From Chitinophagaceae bacterium (GTDB lineage Bacteria; Bacteroidota; Bacteroidia; Chitinophagales; Chitinophagaceae): 39,259 bases of DNA. This document shows positions 16,560-24,870 of the stretch, piece after piece. The stretch is from assembly GCA_947466405.1 (NCBI GenBank), contig CANICR010000007.1, forward strand, positions 1 to 39,259, written 5' to 3'. Under the pieces are notes generated by a model. That model ran no database searches. It was given only the letters and a program-made list of their open reading frames with translations, and was not told where the DNA came from. The stretch's first letter is position 1, and every line of letters starts with the position of its first letter. A program made the position numbers and the translations under genes.

Positions 16560-18002
16560 TCAAAGCCCTAATTCTCTACCCTTTTCTATCATAAACAGAT
16601 GTGCTGCTTCGTATTCATTAGGTATTATACCGTCTAATATAGCTTCCCTTATGGCATTTTTAATAATTCCTACATTTCTGCTTGGCGATAATTTAAAATG
16701 CTTCATTATCATATCACCGGTAACGGGTGGTTGCCAGTTTTTTATATGGTCTTTTTCTTCAACTTCTGCACAACGCTGCATGACCGTTTCAAAATTCGCC
16801 AAATATTTTTTTACTTTTTCTTTATTTTTTGAGGTGATATCTGCCTTACATAATAAAAAAAGCGAGTCCAAATCTTCTCCTGCATCAAAAATAAGTCTTC
16901 GTATAGCCGCATCAGTTATATTTTCTTTTGTTAAACTTATTGGCCTCAAATGCAATTCAACCATTTTTCTAACAAACTTCATTTTTTCATTTTGAGGAAG
17001 CTTAAGCTGAATGAATATTTTTGGCACCATTCTTCCACCTACAACTTCATGACCATGAAATGTCCAACCATGGCCTTCTTCAAATCTTTTAGTAACAGGC
17101 TTAGCTATATCGTGAAGAACAGCAGACCATCGTAGCCATAAGTCATCGGTAGTATTAGCAATATTATCTACCACTTGTAAAGTATGATAAAAATTATCTT
17201 TATGCCCTTTTCCGTCAATATATTCCGCTCCGGCCAAATCAGTCATCTGAGGAAAGATAATGTGTAATAGACCTGTTTTGTATAACAAATCAAAACCAAC
17301 CGATGGCTTTTTTGTCATTAAGATTTTATTCAATTCATCAGCAATTCTTTCTCCACTAATTATTTTTATTCTTTGCGCAATCGTTTCGATGGCGAGCATT
17401 GTTTTTTCTTCAATAATAAAATCTAATTGTGCTGCAAATCTAATCGCACGCATCATTCTCAATGGGTCATCGCTAAAAGTTTCTTCAGGAGCTAGCGGCG
17501 TTTTAATGATTTTATTTTGCAAATCAGTCACCCCATCAAATGGGTCTATTAATATTCCATAATTGTTTTTATTCAAACTTATTGCCAATGCATTAATAGT
17601 AAAATCTCTTCTATTTTGATCATCCATTAGAGTACCTGCTTCAACTACAGGGTTTCTGCTATTTAATTGATAACTCTCCTTTCTAGCTCCAACAAATTCA
17701 ATTTCAATAATTAATGGCCCTTCTTCTGCATCATTAACATTTTCAAGCATTATTTTTAACTGTGCAGTACCAAAGTTTTTAAAAAAACTCACCACGGGTG
17801 TTGGATGAAACAATGTTGCTGTTTCATTGGCCAATGCAATTCCATCTCCAACGCAAACAACATCAATATCTTTAGTTGATCTGCCCAATAATTTATCCCT
17901 TACGAAGCCGCCCACCACATAAGATTCCAATTGCAAATTTTCTGCAGCAATGGCTATTTTTTTAAAGATGTTTTTTTCTATTTCAGATAAGGAGATATGC
18001 AT
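16560..18002 (-). CDS. cca: CCA tRNA nucleotidyltransferase / poly(A) polymerase-family protein with HD domain
   Basis: 480 residues. The N-terminal class II nucleotidyltransferase head has 'VVGGFVRDKLLGRSTKDIDVVC' (cited in part; G-G-x-V-R-D and catalytic D-x-D), 'RRDFTINALAISL' and 'DDPLRMMRAIRFAAQLDF'. A helical body with an HD domain follows ('WSAVLHDIAKPVTKRFEEGH'). Such enzymes add or repair the CCA end of tRNAs using CTP and ATP; HD-containing forms may also hydrolyse 2',3'-cyclic phosphates. The closely related PcnB adds poly(A) instead, and motif reading alone does not fully exclude it, though in Bacteroidota this architecture normally serves CCA addition. ATG at 18002. Confidence 0.93.
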   Translation of the reverse strand: MHISLSEIEKNIFKKIAIAAENLQLESYVVGGFVRDKLLGRSTKDIDVVCVGDGIALANETATLFHPTPVVSFFKNFGTAQLKIMLENVNDAEEGPLIIEIEFVGARKESYQLNSRNPVVEAGTLMDDQNRRDFTINALAISLNKNNYGILIDPFDGVTDLQNKIIKTPLAPEETFSDDPLRMMRAIRFAAQLDFIIEEKTMLAIETIAQRIKIISGERIADELNKILMTKKPSVGFDLLYKTGLLHIIFPQMTDLAGAEYIDGKGHKDNFYHTLQVVDNIANTTDDLWLRWSAVLHDIAKPVTKRFEEGHGWTFHGHEVVGGRMVPKIFIQLKLPQNEKMKFVRKMVELHLRPISLTKENITDAAIRRLIFDAGEDLDSLFLLCKADITSKNKEKVKKYLANFETVMQRCAEVEEKDHIKNWQPPVTGDMIMKHFKLSPSRNVGIIKNAIREAILDGIIPNEYEAAHLFMIEKGRELGL

Positions 18003-18156
18003 TGTGGCAAAAGTAGTATTTATGTACTAAATCTTTGTAAATTGAAGATTCGTATAGCAATGGGCTCAGATAAAATCTTTTAAAATGATGAGCTTGTAAA
18101 AGTGGCACTAATCTTGTCTATTATAACTTCCAATATAAAATAAGGAAATAACAAAC

Positions 18157-18164
18157 TAAATTTG
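18157..18164 (+). promoter_or_regulatory. -7 promoter candidate for lon
   Basis: TAAATTTG matches TAnnTTTG, 26 bases before the lon ATG. The -33 position lacks a TTG. No CIRCE-like inverted repeat was seen in the 188-base leader. Confidence 0.45.
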
Positions 18165-18190
18165 ACAAACTGACTATTATCTAATAAATT

Positions 18191-20587
18191 ATGAATAAAA
18201 ATATATTTATGCAAAGTGGTGAAGATGAAATGGAATTCATGCCCATTATCCCCCTGAATGAAGAAGATGCAAATGCAGATGCACAGACAATTCCAGAAGA
18301 ATTACCTATACTTCCGTTGAGAAATACAGTGCTTTTCCCTGGGGTTGTAATACCCATTACTGTTGGTAGAGATCGAAGTATTAAAGCAGTGACGGATGCC
18401 TATAAGCATGACAAATTGATAGGTGTTGTGGCGCAAAAAGACAGCGCAATTGAAGAACCTTCCGTTCATGATTTAGAAGTTATTGGCACGGTGGCAAAGA
18501 TTGTTAAACTGATAAAAATGCCCGATGGTGGAACAACCATTATCATTCAAGGAAGAAAACGTTTTAAAATCGAACAAATAACTTCTGAAGATCCTTATTT
18601 CAAAGCAAAAATTATTTTATTAGAAGAACAAACGCTAAAAGACGATCCTAGCTTTAACGCAATGATAAGTAGCATTAAAGATCTTGCTTCGCAGATTGTA
18701 GGGTTATCTCCAAATTTACCTAGTGAAGCTGCCATCATTTTAAAAAATATTGAAAATCCCTCTTTTCTTATTCACTTTGTTAGTAGCAATCTGAATTGCG
18801 ATCTTAAACAAAAGCAACAACTACTTGAAATCAATAACATTAAAGAACGTGGTGAATTACTGATGAATCTCATGCATACTGAATTACAATATGCTGAGTT
18901 AAAAAACAAAGTAACCAATAAAACCAGAGCCGAATTAGACAAACAGCAAAGAGATTATTTCTTGCAACAGCAAATGAAAGCCATTAAAGATGAATTAGGA
19001 GGCGAAAATTCTGCTGAAGTAAAAGAAATGACTAAGAAAGCTGAATCGAAAAAGTGGACTAACGCCGCAAAAGAAATGTTTAATAAAAGCATTGAGAAAT
19101 TAGAGCGGATGCACCCTTCTACCCCTGATTATTCTGTTATTTATAATCACTTAGATTTATTACTAGATTTACCATGGGAAGAATATACAACAGATTCCTA
19201 TGATCTTAAAAAAGCAAAAAAAGTATTAGATAAAGATCATTATGGAATGAATAAAATAAAGGAGCGTATTCTTGAATATTTAGCTGTACTAAAACTGAAA
19301 GGAGATATGAAAAGTCCTATCCTTTGCTTTATTGGACCTCCAGGTATTGGTAAAACAAGTTTAGGCAAAAGTATTGCCGCTGCTATAAATAGAAAGTATG
19401 TTAGGGTAAGCTTAGGTGGATTGCATGATGAAAGTGAAATACGCGGACATCGTAAAACATATATTGGAGCGATGCCTGGGAGAATAATTCAATCTATTCG
19501 CAAAACAAAATCGAGCAATCCTGTGATGATTTTAGACGAGATAGATAAAGTGGGTAGCGATCAAAGAGGTGATCCTTCTTCTGCTTTATTAGAAGTATTA
19601 GACCCAGAACAAAATCATTCTTTTTATGATAATTATTTAGAATTAGAATATGATTTAAGTAAAGTTTTATTTATAGCTACAGCCAATAATTTAAGTAACA
19701 TTCAACCTGCTTTGAGAGACCGATTAGAAATAATCGATTTGAGCGGGTATGCAATCGAAGAAAAAATTGAAATTGCAAAACAACACCTCATTCCTAAACA
19801 AAAAGAATTACATGGTTTAAAAGAAAATAGTTTCAAAATAAATGAAAATGTTTTGGAAAAAATCATTACCGATTATACCAGAGAAAGTGGCGTAAGAGAA
19901 TTAGACAGGGTATTGGCAAGTATCATGCGTAATCAGGCAAAGGAACTTGTTGTAAAAGGAAAATTAAAATCGACGATTACTACAAATGATATCGAAAGAA
20001 TTTTAGGCAGATCAAAATTCAACAATGAACTTTATAAAATGGCTCACATCCCAGGTGTAGCGGTAGGACTCGCTTGGACCTATGTTGGAGGTGATATATT
20101 ATTTATTGAAGCTCAAGCTAGTGAAGGAAAAGGCGAGTTAAAGCTAACTGGCAACTTAGGCAACGTCATGAAAGAAAGTGCAAGCACTGCCTATACATGG
20201 GTGCAGGCAAATGCAAAAAAAACCGGGATAGATCCTGAATTATTTTCGACCAAAAATATTCATATACATGTACCAGAAGGTGCAGTTCCTAAAGATGGCC
20301 CAAGTGCAGGCATTACGATGATGACAGCCATCACGAGTGCTTTAACGGGAAGAAAAATAAAACCTTATCTGGCAATGACAGGAGAAATCACTTTGCGCGG
20401 ACAAGTGTTACCGGTAGGTGGAATCAAAGAAAAAGTATTAGCAGCAAAAAGATCTGGCATCAAAGAAATTATCATGTGTTTTCAAAATGAAAAAGATGTA
20501 GAAGAAATAAATCCGAAATTTATCAGCGGCATCCATTTTCATTATGTAAAAACGATGCAACAAGTATTGGATATTGCCTTGATGTAA
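18191..20587 (+). CDS. lon: ATP-dependent Lon protease
   Basis: 798 residues, complete. Order of parts: N-terminal LON substrate-binding domain ('LPILPLRNTVLFPGVVIPI', about residues 37-240), coiled-coil linker ('QQRDYFLQQQMKAIKDELG'), AAA+ module with Walker A 'GPPGIGKTSLGKS' (about 382-394) and Walker B 'VMILDEIDKVG', then the serine protease domain with catalytic Ser705 in 'DGPSAG' and Lys748 in 'GGIKEKVLAAK'; the 43-residue spacing equals that of E. coli Lon. It degrades misfolded and regulatory proteins in the cytosol. ATG at 18191; Met7 is an alternative. It stands alone, with a convergent membrane-protein gene downstream. Confidence 0.98.
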   Translation: MNKNIFMQSGEDEMEFMPIIPLNEEDANADAQTIPEELPILPLRNTVLFPGVVIPITVGRDRSIKAVTDAYKHDKLIGVVAQKDSAIEEPSVHDLEVIGTVAKIVKLIKMPDGGTTIIIQGRKRFKIEQITSEDPYFKAKIILLEEQTLKDDPSFNAMISSIKDLASQIVGLSPNLPSEAAIILKNIENPSFLIHFVSSNLNCDLKQKQQLLEINNIKERGELLMNLMHTELQYAELKNKVTNKTRAELDKQQRDYFLQQQMKAIKDELGGENSAEVKEMTKKAESKKWTNAAKEMFNKSIEKLERMHPSTPDYSVIYNHLDLLLDLPWEEYTTDSYDLKKAKKVLDKDHYGMNKIKERILEYLAVLKLKGDMKSPILCFIGPPGIGKTSLGKSIAAAINRKYVRVSLGGLHDESEIRGHRKTYIGAMPGRIIQSIRKTKSSNPVMILDEIDKVGSDQRGDPSSALLEVLDPEQNHSFYDNYLELEYDLSKVLFIATANNLSNIQPALRDRLEIIDLSGYAIEEKIEIAKQHLIPKQKELHGLKENSFKINENVLEKIITDYTRESGVRELDRVLASIMRNQAKELVVKGKLKSTITTNDIERILGRSKFNNELYKMAHIPGVAVGLAWTYVGGDILFIEAQASEGKGELKLTGNLGNVMKESASTAYTWVQANAKKTGIDPELFSTKNIHIHVPEGAVPKDGPSAGITMMTAITSALTGRKIKPYLAMTGEITLRGQVLPVGGIKEKVLAAKRSGIKEIIMCFQNEKDVEEINPKFISGIHFHYVKTMQQVLDIALM

Positions 20588-20651
20588 TGGGGAATTATAT
20601 TCATAGAATTTGGAAAAGCTAAAAGATATTACATTTTGTACCTTTCAATAG

Positions 20652-21125
20652 TTACTTATCAGTATACTTATCCATCCAGTCTTTTTCATTTGGTAAAGCG
20701 AGCGCCTGAACTACTCCAATAAAAAAAATAGAGAACACGTTAAATACAAGGTATAGCAGATTATAACTGTTATACTTATCTATATCCGGATAACCATTCT
20801 TAAAGAAAGTGATGCAATCAAATACCAAAATAATAATCCAAGTTGCCATTATTAATACAAAAAAAATATGGGAGGACAACCGGATTATTTTTGAAGGATG
20901 AGTTTTCGTTCTAGAAAAAAAAATTGAAAATATACTCAAAAATAAACCTGCGGGTATCAAGAGCATTAAGGTGAAATAAACGTATCTAAACCAAGGTATG
21001 TAATCCAATACACCTAAAACATACCTTAATCCGATTAATACTAAAGCAAGTATTAATATAAATCCAATCGCGGAAAAAAATATTGTTCCAAACAATCGAA
21101 GGTATTTACTGAATTGATCTTCCAT
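20652..21125 (-). CDS. Small four-helix membrane protein, unknown function
   Basis: 157 residues, not recognised. Four hydrophobic helices are visible at about residues 10-35, 42-66, 84-106 and 122-146, with short loops ('FSRTKTHPSKI' between helices 2 and 3, basic and so probably cytosolic). No catalytic motif, signal peptide or metal ligand cluster stands out. It begins 17 bases after the M42 peptidase stop codon on the same strand and is probably the last gene of a four-gene unit (lipoprotein, UbiA-like, peptidase, this). ATG at 21125. Confidence 0.75.
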   Translation of the reverse strand: MEDQFSKYLRLFGTIFFSAIGFILILALVLIGLRYVLGVLDYIPWFRYVYFTLMLLIPAGLFLSIFSIFFSRTKTHPSKIIRLSSHIFFVLIMATWIIILVFDCITFFKNGYPDIDKYNSYNLLYLVFNVFSIFFIGVVQALALPNEKDWMDKYTDK

Positions 21126-21142
21126 GAATGCAAGTTACTTGT

Positions 21143-22249
21143 TTAAAAATAACTCAAATTTGTTTTTGGTGTTAATGCCAATAGCGATTCATACATCAAC
21201 TTAATAGTATTTTCTATATCATCCTTATGCAGCATCTCAACAGTAGTATGCATGTACCGCAAAGGGATAGAAATCAATACAGAAGGGCATCCCTCATTTG
21301 CATAAGCAAATGAATCAGTATCAGTACCGGTACTCCTGCTAATCGCTCTTAATTGAAATGGTATTTTTGATTTATTTCCAATGTCTTGAACAAAATCAAG
21401 TAATTTATTATGAACAGCGGGACCATAGCATAACGAAGGACCTTCTCCGCACTTACACTCTCCTTCAATAATTTTATTAATCATGGGCGTAGTACTATCA
21501 TGCGTAACATCTGTAATAATCGCAACATCAGGCTTTATGCGACGGGCAATCATTTCAGCGCCTCTTAAACCAATTTCTTCTTGAACAGCATTTACAATAT
21601 ATAAGGCAAAAGGTAATTTTCTTTTATTGGCATGTAAAATCCTAGCCACTTCAGCAATCATAAAACCACCAATTCTATTATCAAATGCCCTTCCGATTAA
21701 AAATCCATTTGCTAATTCATCATACCCTTCTTCATAAGTGGCCACGGCTCCAATATGAATACCTAAAGCTTCTACTTCTTTTTTATTTCGAGCCCCACAA
21801 TCAAGAAATAAGTTATCTACTTTTGGCTGTGGTTCTTTTGTATCTGCGTTTCCTAATCTTGTGTGAATGGCAGGCCAACCAAATACAGCTTTAACTGGAC
21901 CTTTTTTACCATGAATGAGCACACGCATTGAAGGTGCAATCTGGTGATCCACTCCCCCGTTTCTTTTTAAATAGATCAGCCCTTCTGATGAAATATAATT
22001 TACAAACCAGCTGATTTCATCTGCGTGAGCTTCTATGACTACTTTAAAAGCAGCTTTCGGATTAATAACACCTACTGCTGTTCCATAAGGATCGGTAAAC
22101 ATTTCGTCTACATATGGCTTCAAATACTTCATCCATATTTTCTGACCACTACTTTCAAATCCAACCGGTGAAGGATTGTTAATATATTCTTTCAAAAAAG
22201 TGTAAGAACTTTTTTCCAGTATCGATTTGTTTTTTACTGATTTTGCCAT
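21143..22249 (-). CDS. M42-family metallo-aminopeptidase
   Basis: 368 residues. Family motifs of the dinuclear M42/glutamyl-aminopeptidase type are present: 'VIEAHADEISWFV' (first metal His about residue 75), 'GRAFDNRIGGFMIAEV' (bridging Asp), 'AVQEEIGLRGAEM' (catalytic Glu and metal Glu), 'AIITDVTHDSTTP' (metal Asp) and 'IPLRYMHTTVEML' (last metal His). Members form dodecameric tetrahedral (TET) particles that trim peptides in the cytosol. No signal peptide. Annotations as 'endoglucanase' for relatives are historical errors. ATG at 22249; 25 bases after the UbiA-like gene. Confidence 0.94.
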   Translation of the reverse strand: MAKSVKNKSILEKSSYTFLKEYINNPSPVGFESSGQKIWMKYLKPYVDEMFTDPYGTAVGVINPKAAFKVVIEAHADEISWFVNYISSEGLIYLKRNGGVDHQIAPSMRVLIHGKKGPVKAVFGWPAIHTRLGNADTKEPQPKVDNLFLDCGARNKKEVEALGIHIGAVATYEEGYDELANGFLIGRAFDNRIGGFMIAEVARILHANKRKLPFALYIVNAVQEEIGLRGAEMIARRIKPDVAIITDVTHDSTTPMINKIIEGECKCGEGPSLCYGPAVHNKLLDFVQDIGNKSKIPFQLRAISRSTGTDTDSFAYANEGCPSVLISIPLRYMHTTVEMLHKDDIENTIKLMYESLLALTPKTNLSYF

Positions 22250-22274
22250 ATTGATAAATTAAAAAGCAAATTAA

Positions 22275-23105
22275 CTAAATAGTTACCAAATAACTCGCTA
22301 AAGCTGAAAACAACATTAAACCATCCACTAAAAAATAGTAAAAATAATAGCTTCGCTTTTTAAATGATAACATATATAAAAGAAATGCCAATACTCCTGT
22401 TGTTAATAATACGAAAAATTGACCTCCTAGTATTGAAAAATAATTTGAACAAAATAACAAGGTACTATACATAATAAATGAAATGAACATCAGCATTTTT
22501 ACTGACCTACTTGTAAAATCAGTTGCAATGCTTTGAAAACCATTAAACTTATCAACGATAATATCCCTGGAATCAAAAATAATACATAGCATAAATAACA
22601 ATAAAAATCTTACAGAAAACAGGAATAGCAATTCATGAAAATTAGTATAAAATAAATGATGAGCAGGGAATACAATCGTTACAAAAGTCCAGGTTAAAGA
22701 CAATAACATTGTTTTAATAATACCTAAATATTTAAAATTGAATGAAGCGGTAGGGAGCAAAAAAGGCAAGCAATATAAAAAAGTAAAAAAAAATGCAACC
22801 AAAACGAAAATTAGCAACTCCGGAATTAAAAGCAAATAATATAAAAACCCAATGGCCGAAATAAGAATAAATAAAATGTTGTACAAGTAATTAGAATATA
22901 AAAATGCCTTCTCTTCTTTTTTATCAAAACTCCATTTGCACAGCACCCAATATGCATTATAGCTGCCTAATGTGGCAAAAAAAATAAAATTGCAAATTGA
23001 AATATTAATCGGGAATTTTAATAAAATAAAAGTCTGACAAGTAAGTGCAGCGGCGCAAAAAGAAATAAATAAAGAGTGAGATAAAATGAATTTAAATAAT
23101 CTCAT
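22275..23105 (-). CDS. Polytopic membrane protein, possibly a degenerate UbiA-type prenyltransferase
   Basis: 276 residues with about eight or nine transmembrane helices and few charged residues, the size and topology of UbiA. Around residues 175-195 it has 'FDSRDIIVDKFNGFQSIA', similar to the second Asp-rich motif of UbiA enzymes (D-x-R-D-x-x-x-D). The first Asp motif (N-D-x-x-D-x-x-x-D) is not present; the equivalent place reads 'GSYNAYWVLCKWSFDKKEE'. So either it is a non-catalytic relative or it uses different Mg-diphosphate ligands. The ATG shares one base with the stop codon of the preceding lipoprotein gene (TAATG), showing tight coupling. Confidence 0.6.
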   Translation of the reverse strand: MRLFKFILSHSLFISFCAAALTCQTFILLKFPINISICNFIFFATLGSYNAYWVLCKWSFDKKEEKAFLYSNYLYNILFILISAIGFLYYLLLIPELLIFVLVAFFFTFLYCLPFLLPTASFNFKYLGIIKTMLLSLTWTFVTIVFPAHHLFYTNFHELLFLFSVRFLLLFMLCIIFDSRDIIVDKFNGFQSIATDFTSRSVKMLMFISFIMYSTLLFCSNYFSILGGQFFVLLTTGVLAFLLYMLSFKKRSYYFYYFLVDGLMLFSALASYLVTI

Positions 23106-23569
23106 TAGGGAATGATATAATAGAAATTAGCCGTTTCGGTAGTATCGCTGACATTACCAGCGAAATCTTTTACATAAAAACGGAATTGAACCGTATCCGT
23201 TCTTGGAGGAAATGCAGCAGTGTTTGGCCTCAATGAATTTAATATTACGTTGCTGATATTTAGGCTAACATCTAAATCCATATTTTTATCATTGCTAATA
23301 GACATACTAGGAAATTGAAAAGAAAAAGTATCCGCTTTGTTGATAACATAAATATTAGTATAAGAACCATTAACAAAATTATAGCCAATATCCCCTTCTT
23401 TATCTTTAATATGAAAATTCAACATTGGTCCTTCTGTACTATAATTAGTATACAGCCAATTATTGGGGGTAAAAGAGGTAAAAGTAATGGTAGGTGCCGT
23501 TGACACTTTCCCTTTTTTACATGATAAAAATATACAAGCTAATAAACCGAGAAAAAATAGAACTCTCAT
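23105..23569 (-). CDS. Hypothetical lipoprotein
   Basis: 154 residues, not recognised. The N-terminal lipoprotein signal has lipobox 'ACIFLSCKKG' (Cys about residue 17), so the mature protein should be membrane-anchored. The rest is beta-strand-like, with 'HIKDKEGDIGYN' and a closing 'FYVKDFAGNVSDTTETANF' resembling an Ig/cadherin-like fold that ends in a calcium-loop-like pattern. It is first in the unit followed by the UbiA-like and M42 genes. A well-formed promoter lies just upstream. No function can be given. Confidence 0.75.
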   Translation of the reverse strand: MRVLFFLGLLACIFLSCKKGKVSTAPTITFTSFTPNNWLYTNYSTEGPMLNFHIKDKEGDIGYNFVNGSYTNIYVINKADTFSFQFPSMSISNDKNMDLDVSLNISNVILNSLRPNTAAFPPRTDTVQFRFYVKDFAGNVSDTTETANFYYIIP

Positions 23570-23586
23570 AAATATTTAATTATTTT

Positions 23587-23617
23587 CAAATTTACTGAAC
23601 GATTTTCATATAACAAT
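23587..23617 (-). promoter_or_regulatory. Bacteroidota-type promoter for the lipoprotein operon
   Basis: On the minus strand ATTG (-33 box, 23614-23617) is followed after 19 bases by TAAATTTG (-7 box, 23587-23594), an exact TAnnTTTG. The predicted start of transcription is near 23582, about 12 bases before the ATG at 23569. Confidence 0.75.
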
Positions 23618-23648
23618 CTTAAAATAATAACGCAAATTTGCAGAAGAA

Positions 23649-24662
23649 ATGACAAACCAACCAGAAAATAGAATTCAGGCTCAAATATTCGATTGCAAAC
23701 CCGAGCAATTTGAACAATTAGCATTGGACATATTCGAGTTTCAATACAACCATAATGATATATATAAAGCTTATTGCAACGTAATTAGTAAAACACCAGA
23801 TTATGTAGATTCTTTTTTTAAAATTCCTTTTTTACCTATTCAATTTTTCAAAACGAAAGTTATCACATCTGGCAAATTTGAAGCCGTTACTATATTTGAA
23901 AGCAGTAGAACCACAGGTAGCATTTCAAGTAAACATTTTATTAAAGACCTAAACTTGTATGAAGATAGTTTTATGAAGTGCTTTGATATGTTTTACGGGG
24001 ATGTGAAAAAATATTGTATTCTTGGATTACTCCCCTCTTATTTAGAAAGAAGCAACGCCTCGTTGGTGTATATGGTTGATCATTTAATCAAAAAAAGTGA
24101 GCACCCGAATAGTGGCTTTTATTTAAATGAATATGATAAACTTGCTGAAGTAATAAAAATAAATGAAGCCAACAATCAACAAACATTATTAATTGGGGTG
24201 TCTTACGCATTATTAGCCTTTGCAGAAAAGCATCCGATGAAATTGAGCAATACTATAGTAATGGAAACAGGTGGCATGAAAGGTCGTAGAGAAGAAATTA
24301 CTAAAGAAGCTATGCACTCCATATTAAAACAGCAATTTGAAATTTCTGAAATTCATTCTGAATATGGGATGACAGAATTAATATCTCAGGCATATTCTAA
24401 AAATAGGGGCATTTTCACTTGTCCTCCTTGGATGAAAATATTGCTTAGGCCTGAAGACAACCCTTTAGAAATAATTAATCCTGATTTTTCTGAAAATAAA
24501 TTTATAACAGGCGTTGTAAATATTATTGATTTGGCCAATTTGCACAGTTGTAGTTTTATCGCCACTGATGATGTAGGAAAAGTATATAAAAATGGAGATT
24601 TTGAAATACTTGGGAGGTTAGAAAATAGTGATATCAGGGGCTGTGGGTTGATGATTATTTGA
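23649..24662 (+). CDS. LuxE-like acyl-protein synthetase/adenylate-forming protein
   Basis: 337 residues. It resembles LuxE, the acyl-protein synthetase of bacterial luciferase operons, and the acyl-CoA ligase fold in general: 'FLPIQFFKTKVI' preceding a phosphate-binding loop 'ESSRTTGSISSKHF' (about residues 84-97, equivalent to S-S-G-T-T-G), then 'SEYGMTELISQAYS' (about 237-250, the adenylate-binding Y-G-x-T-E) and 'SFIATDDVGKVYKNGDFEILGR' (cited in part). It should activate a carboxylate with ATP. No luxC, luxD or luciferase genes are present, so the acceptor and acid are unknown. ATG at 23649; a terminator lies about 115 bases downstream. Confidence 0.85.
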   Translation: MTNQPENRIQAQIFDCKPEQFEQLALDIFEFQYNHNDIYKAYCNVISKTPDYVDSFFKIPFLPIQFFKTKVITSGKFEAVTIFESSRTTGSISSKHFIKDLNLYEDSFMKCFDMFYGDVKKYCILGLLPSYLERSNASLVYMVDHLIKKSEHPNSGFYLNEYDKLAEVIKINEANNQQTLLIGVSYALLAFAEKHPMKLSNTIVMETGGMKGRREEITKEAMHSILKQQFEISEIHSEYGMTELISQAYSKNRGIFTCPPWMKILLRPEDNPLEIINPDFSENKFITGVVNIIDLANLHSCSFIATDDVGKVYKNGDFEILGRLENSDIRGCGLMII

Positions 24663-24776
24663 TACTAAACAGTTTTACTTTATATTAGTTTTAATAAAAG
24701 TGGACAAACTTCCCCCTTTATTGCACACTGGACTTTGTATTTTACAAGATAAATAATATTATATACCCAAACAGAT

Positions 24777-24808
24777 TCCAACTTCTAATAAAAGTTGGAG
24801 TTTTTTTT
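24777..24808 (+). terminator. Rho-independent terminator downstream of the LuxE-like gene
   Basis: An 8-bp perfect stem TCCAACTT / AAGTTGGA (24777-24784 and 24792-24799) with a 7-base loop is followed by G and eight T's on the plus strand. It lies 115 bases after the LuxE-like stop codon; on the minus strand the sequence after the stem is not T-rich. The remainder of 24663-24870 holds nothing else recognisable. Confidence 0.9.
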
Positions 24809-24870
24809 ATGCTAATTTAAATGAGGCAAAAAGTAATAATGATTTTTAAATCATGGAGACATCTAATAAA

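Noticed and set aside
23649-24662. A bioluminescence (lux) locus
   Set aside because: Only a LuxE-like protein is present; no luciferase or fatty-acid reductase genes occur in the window.
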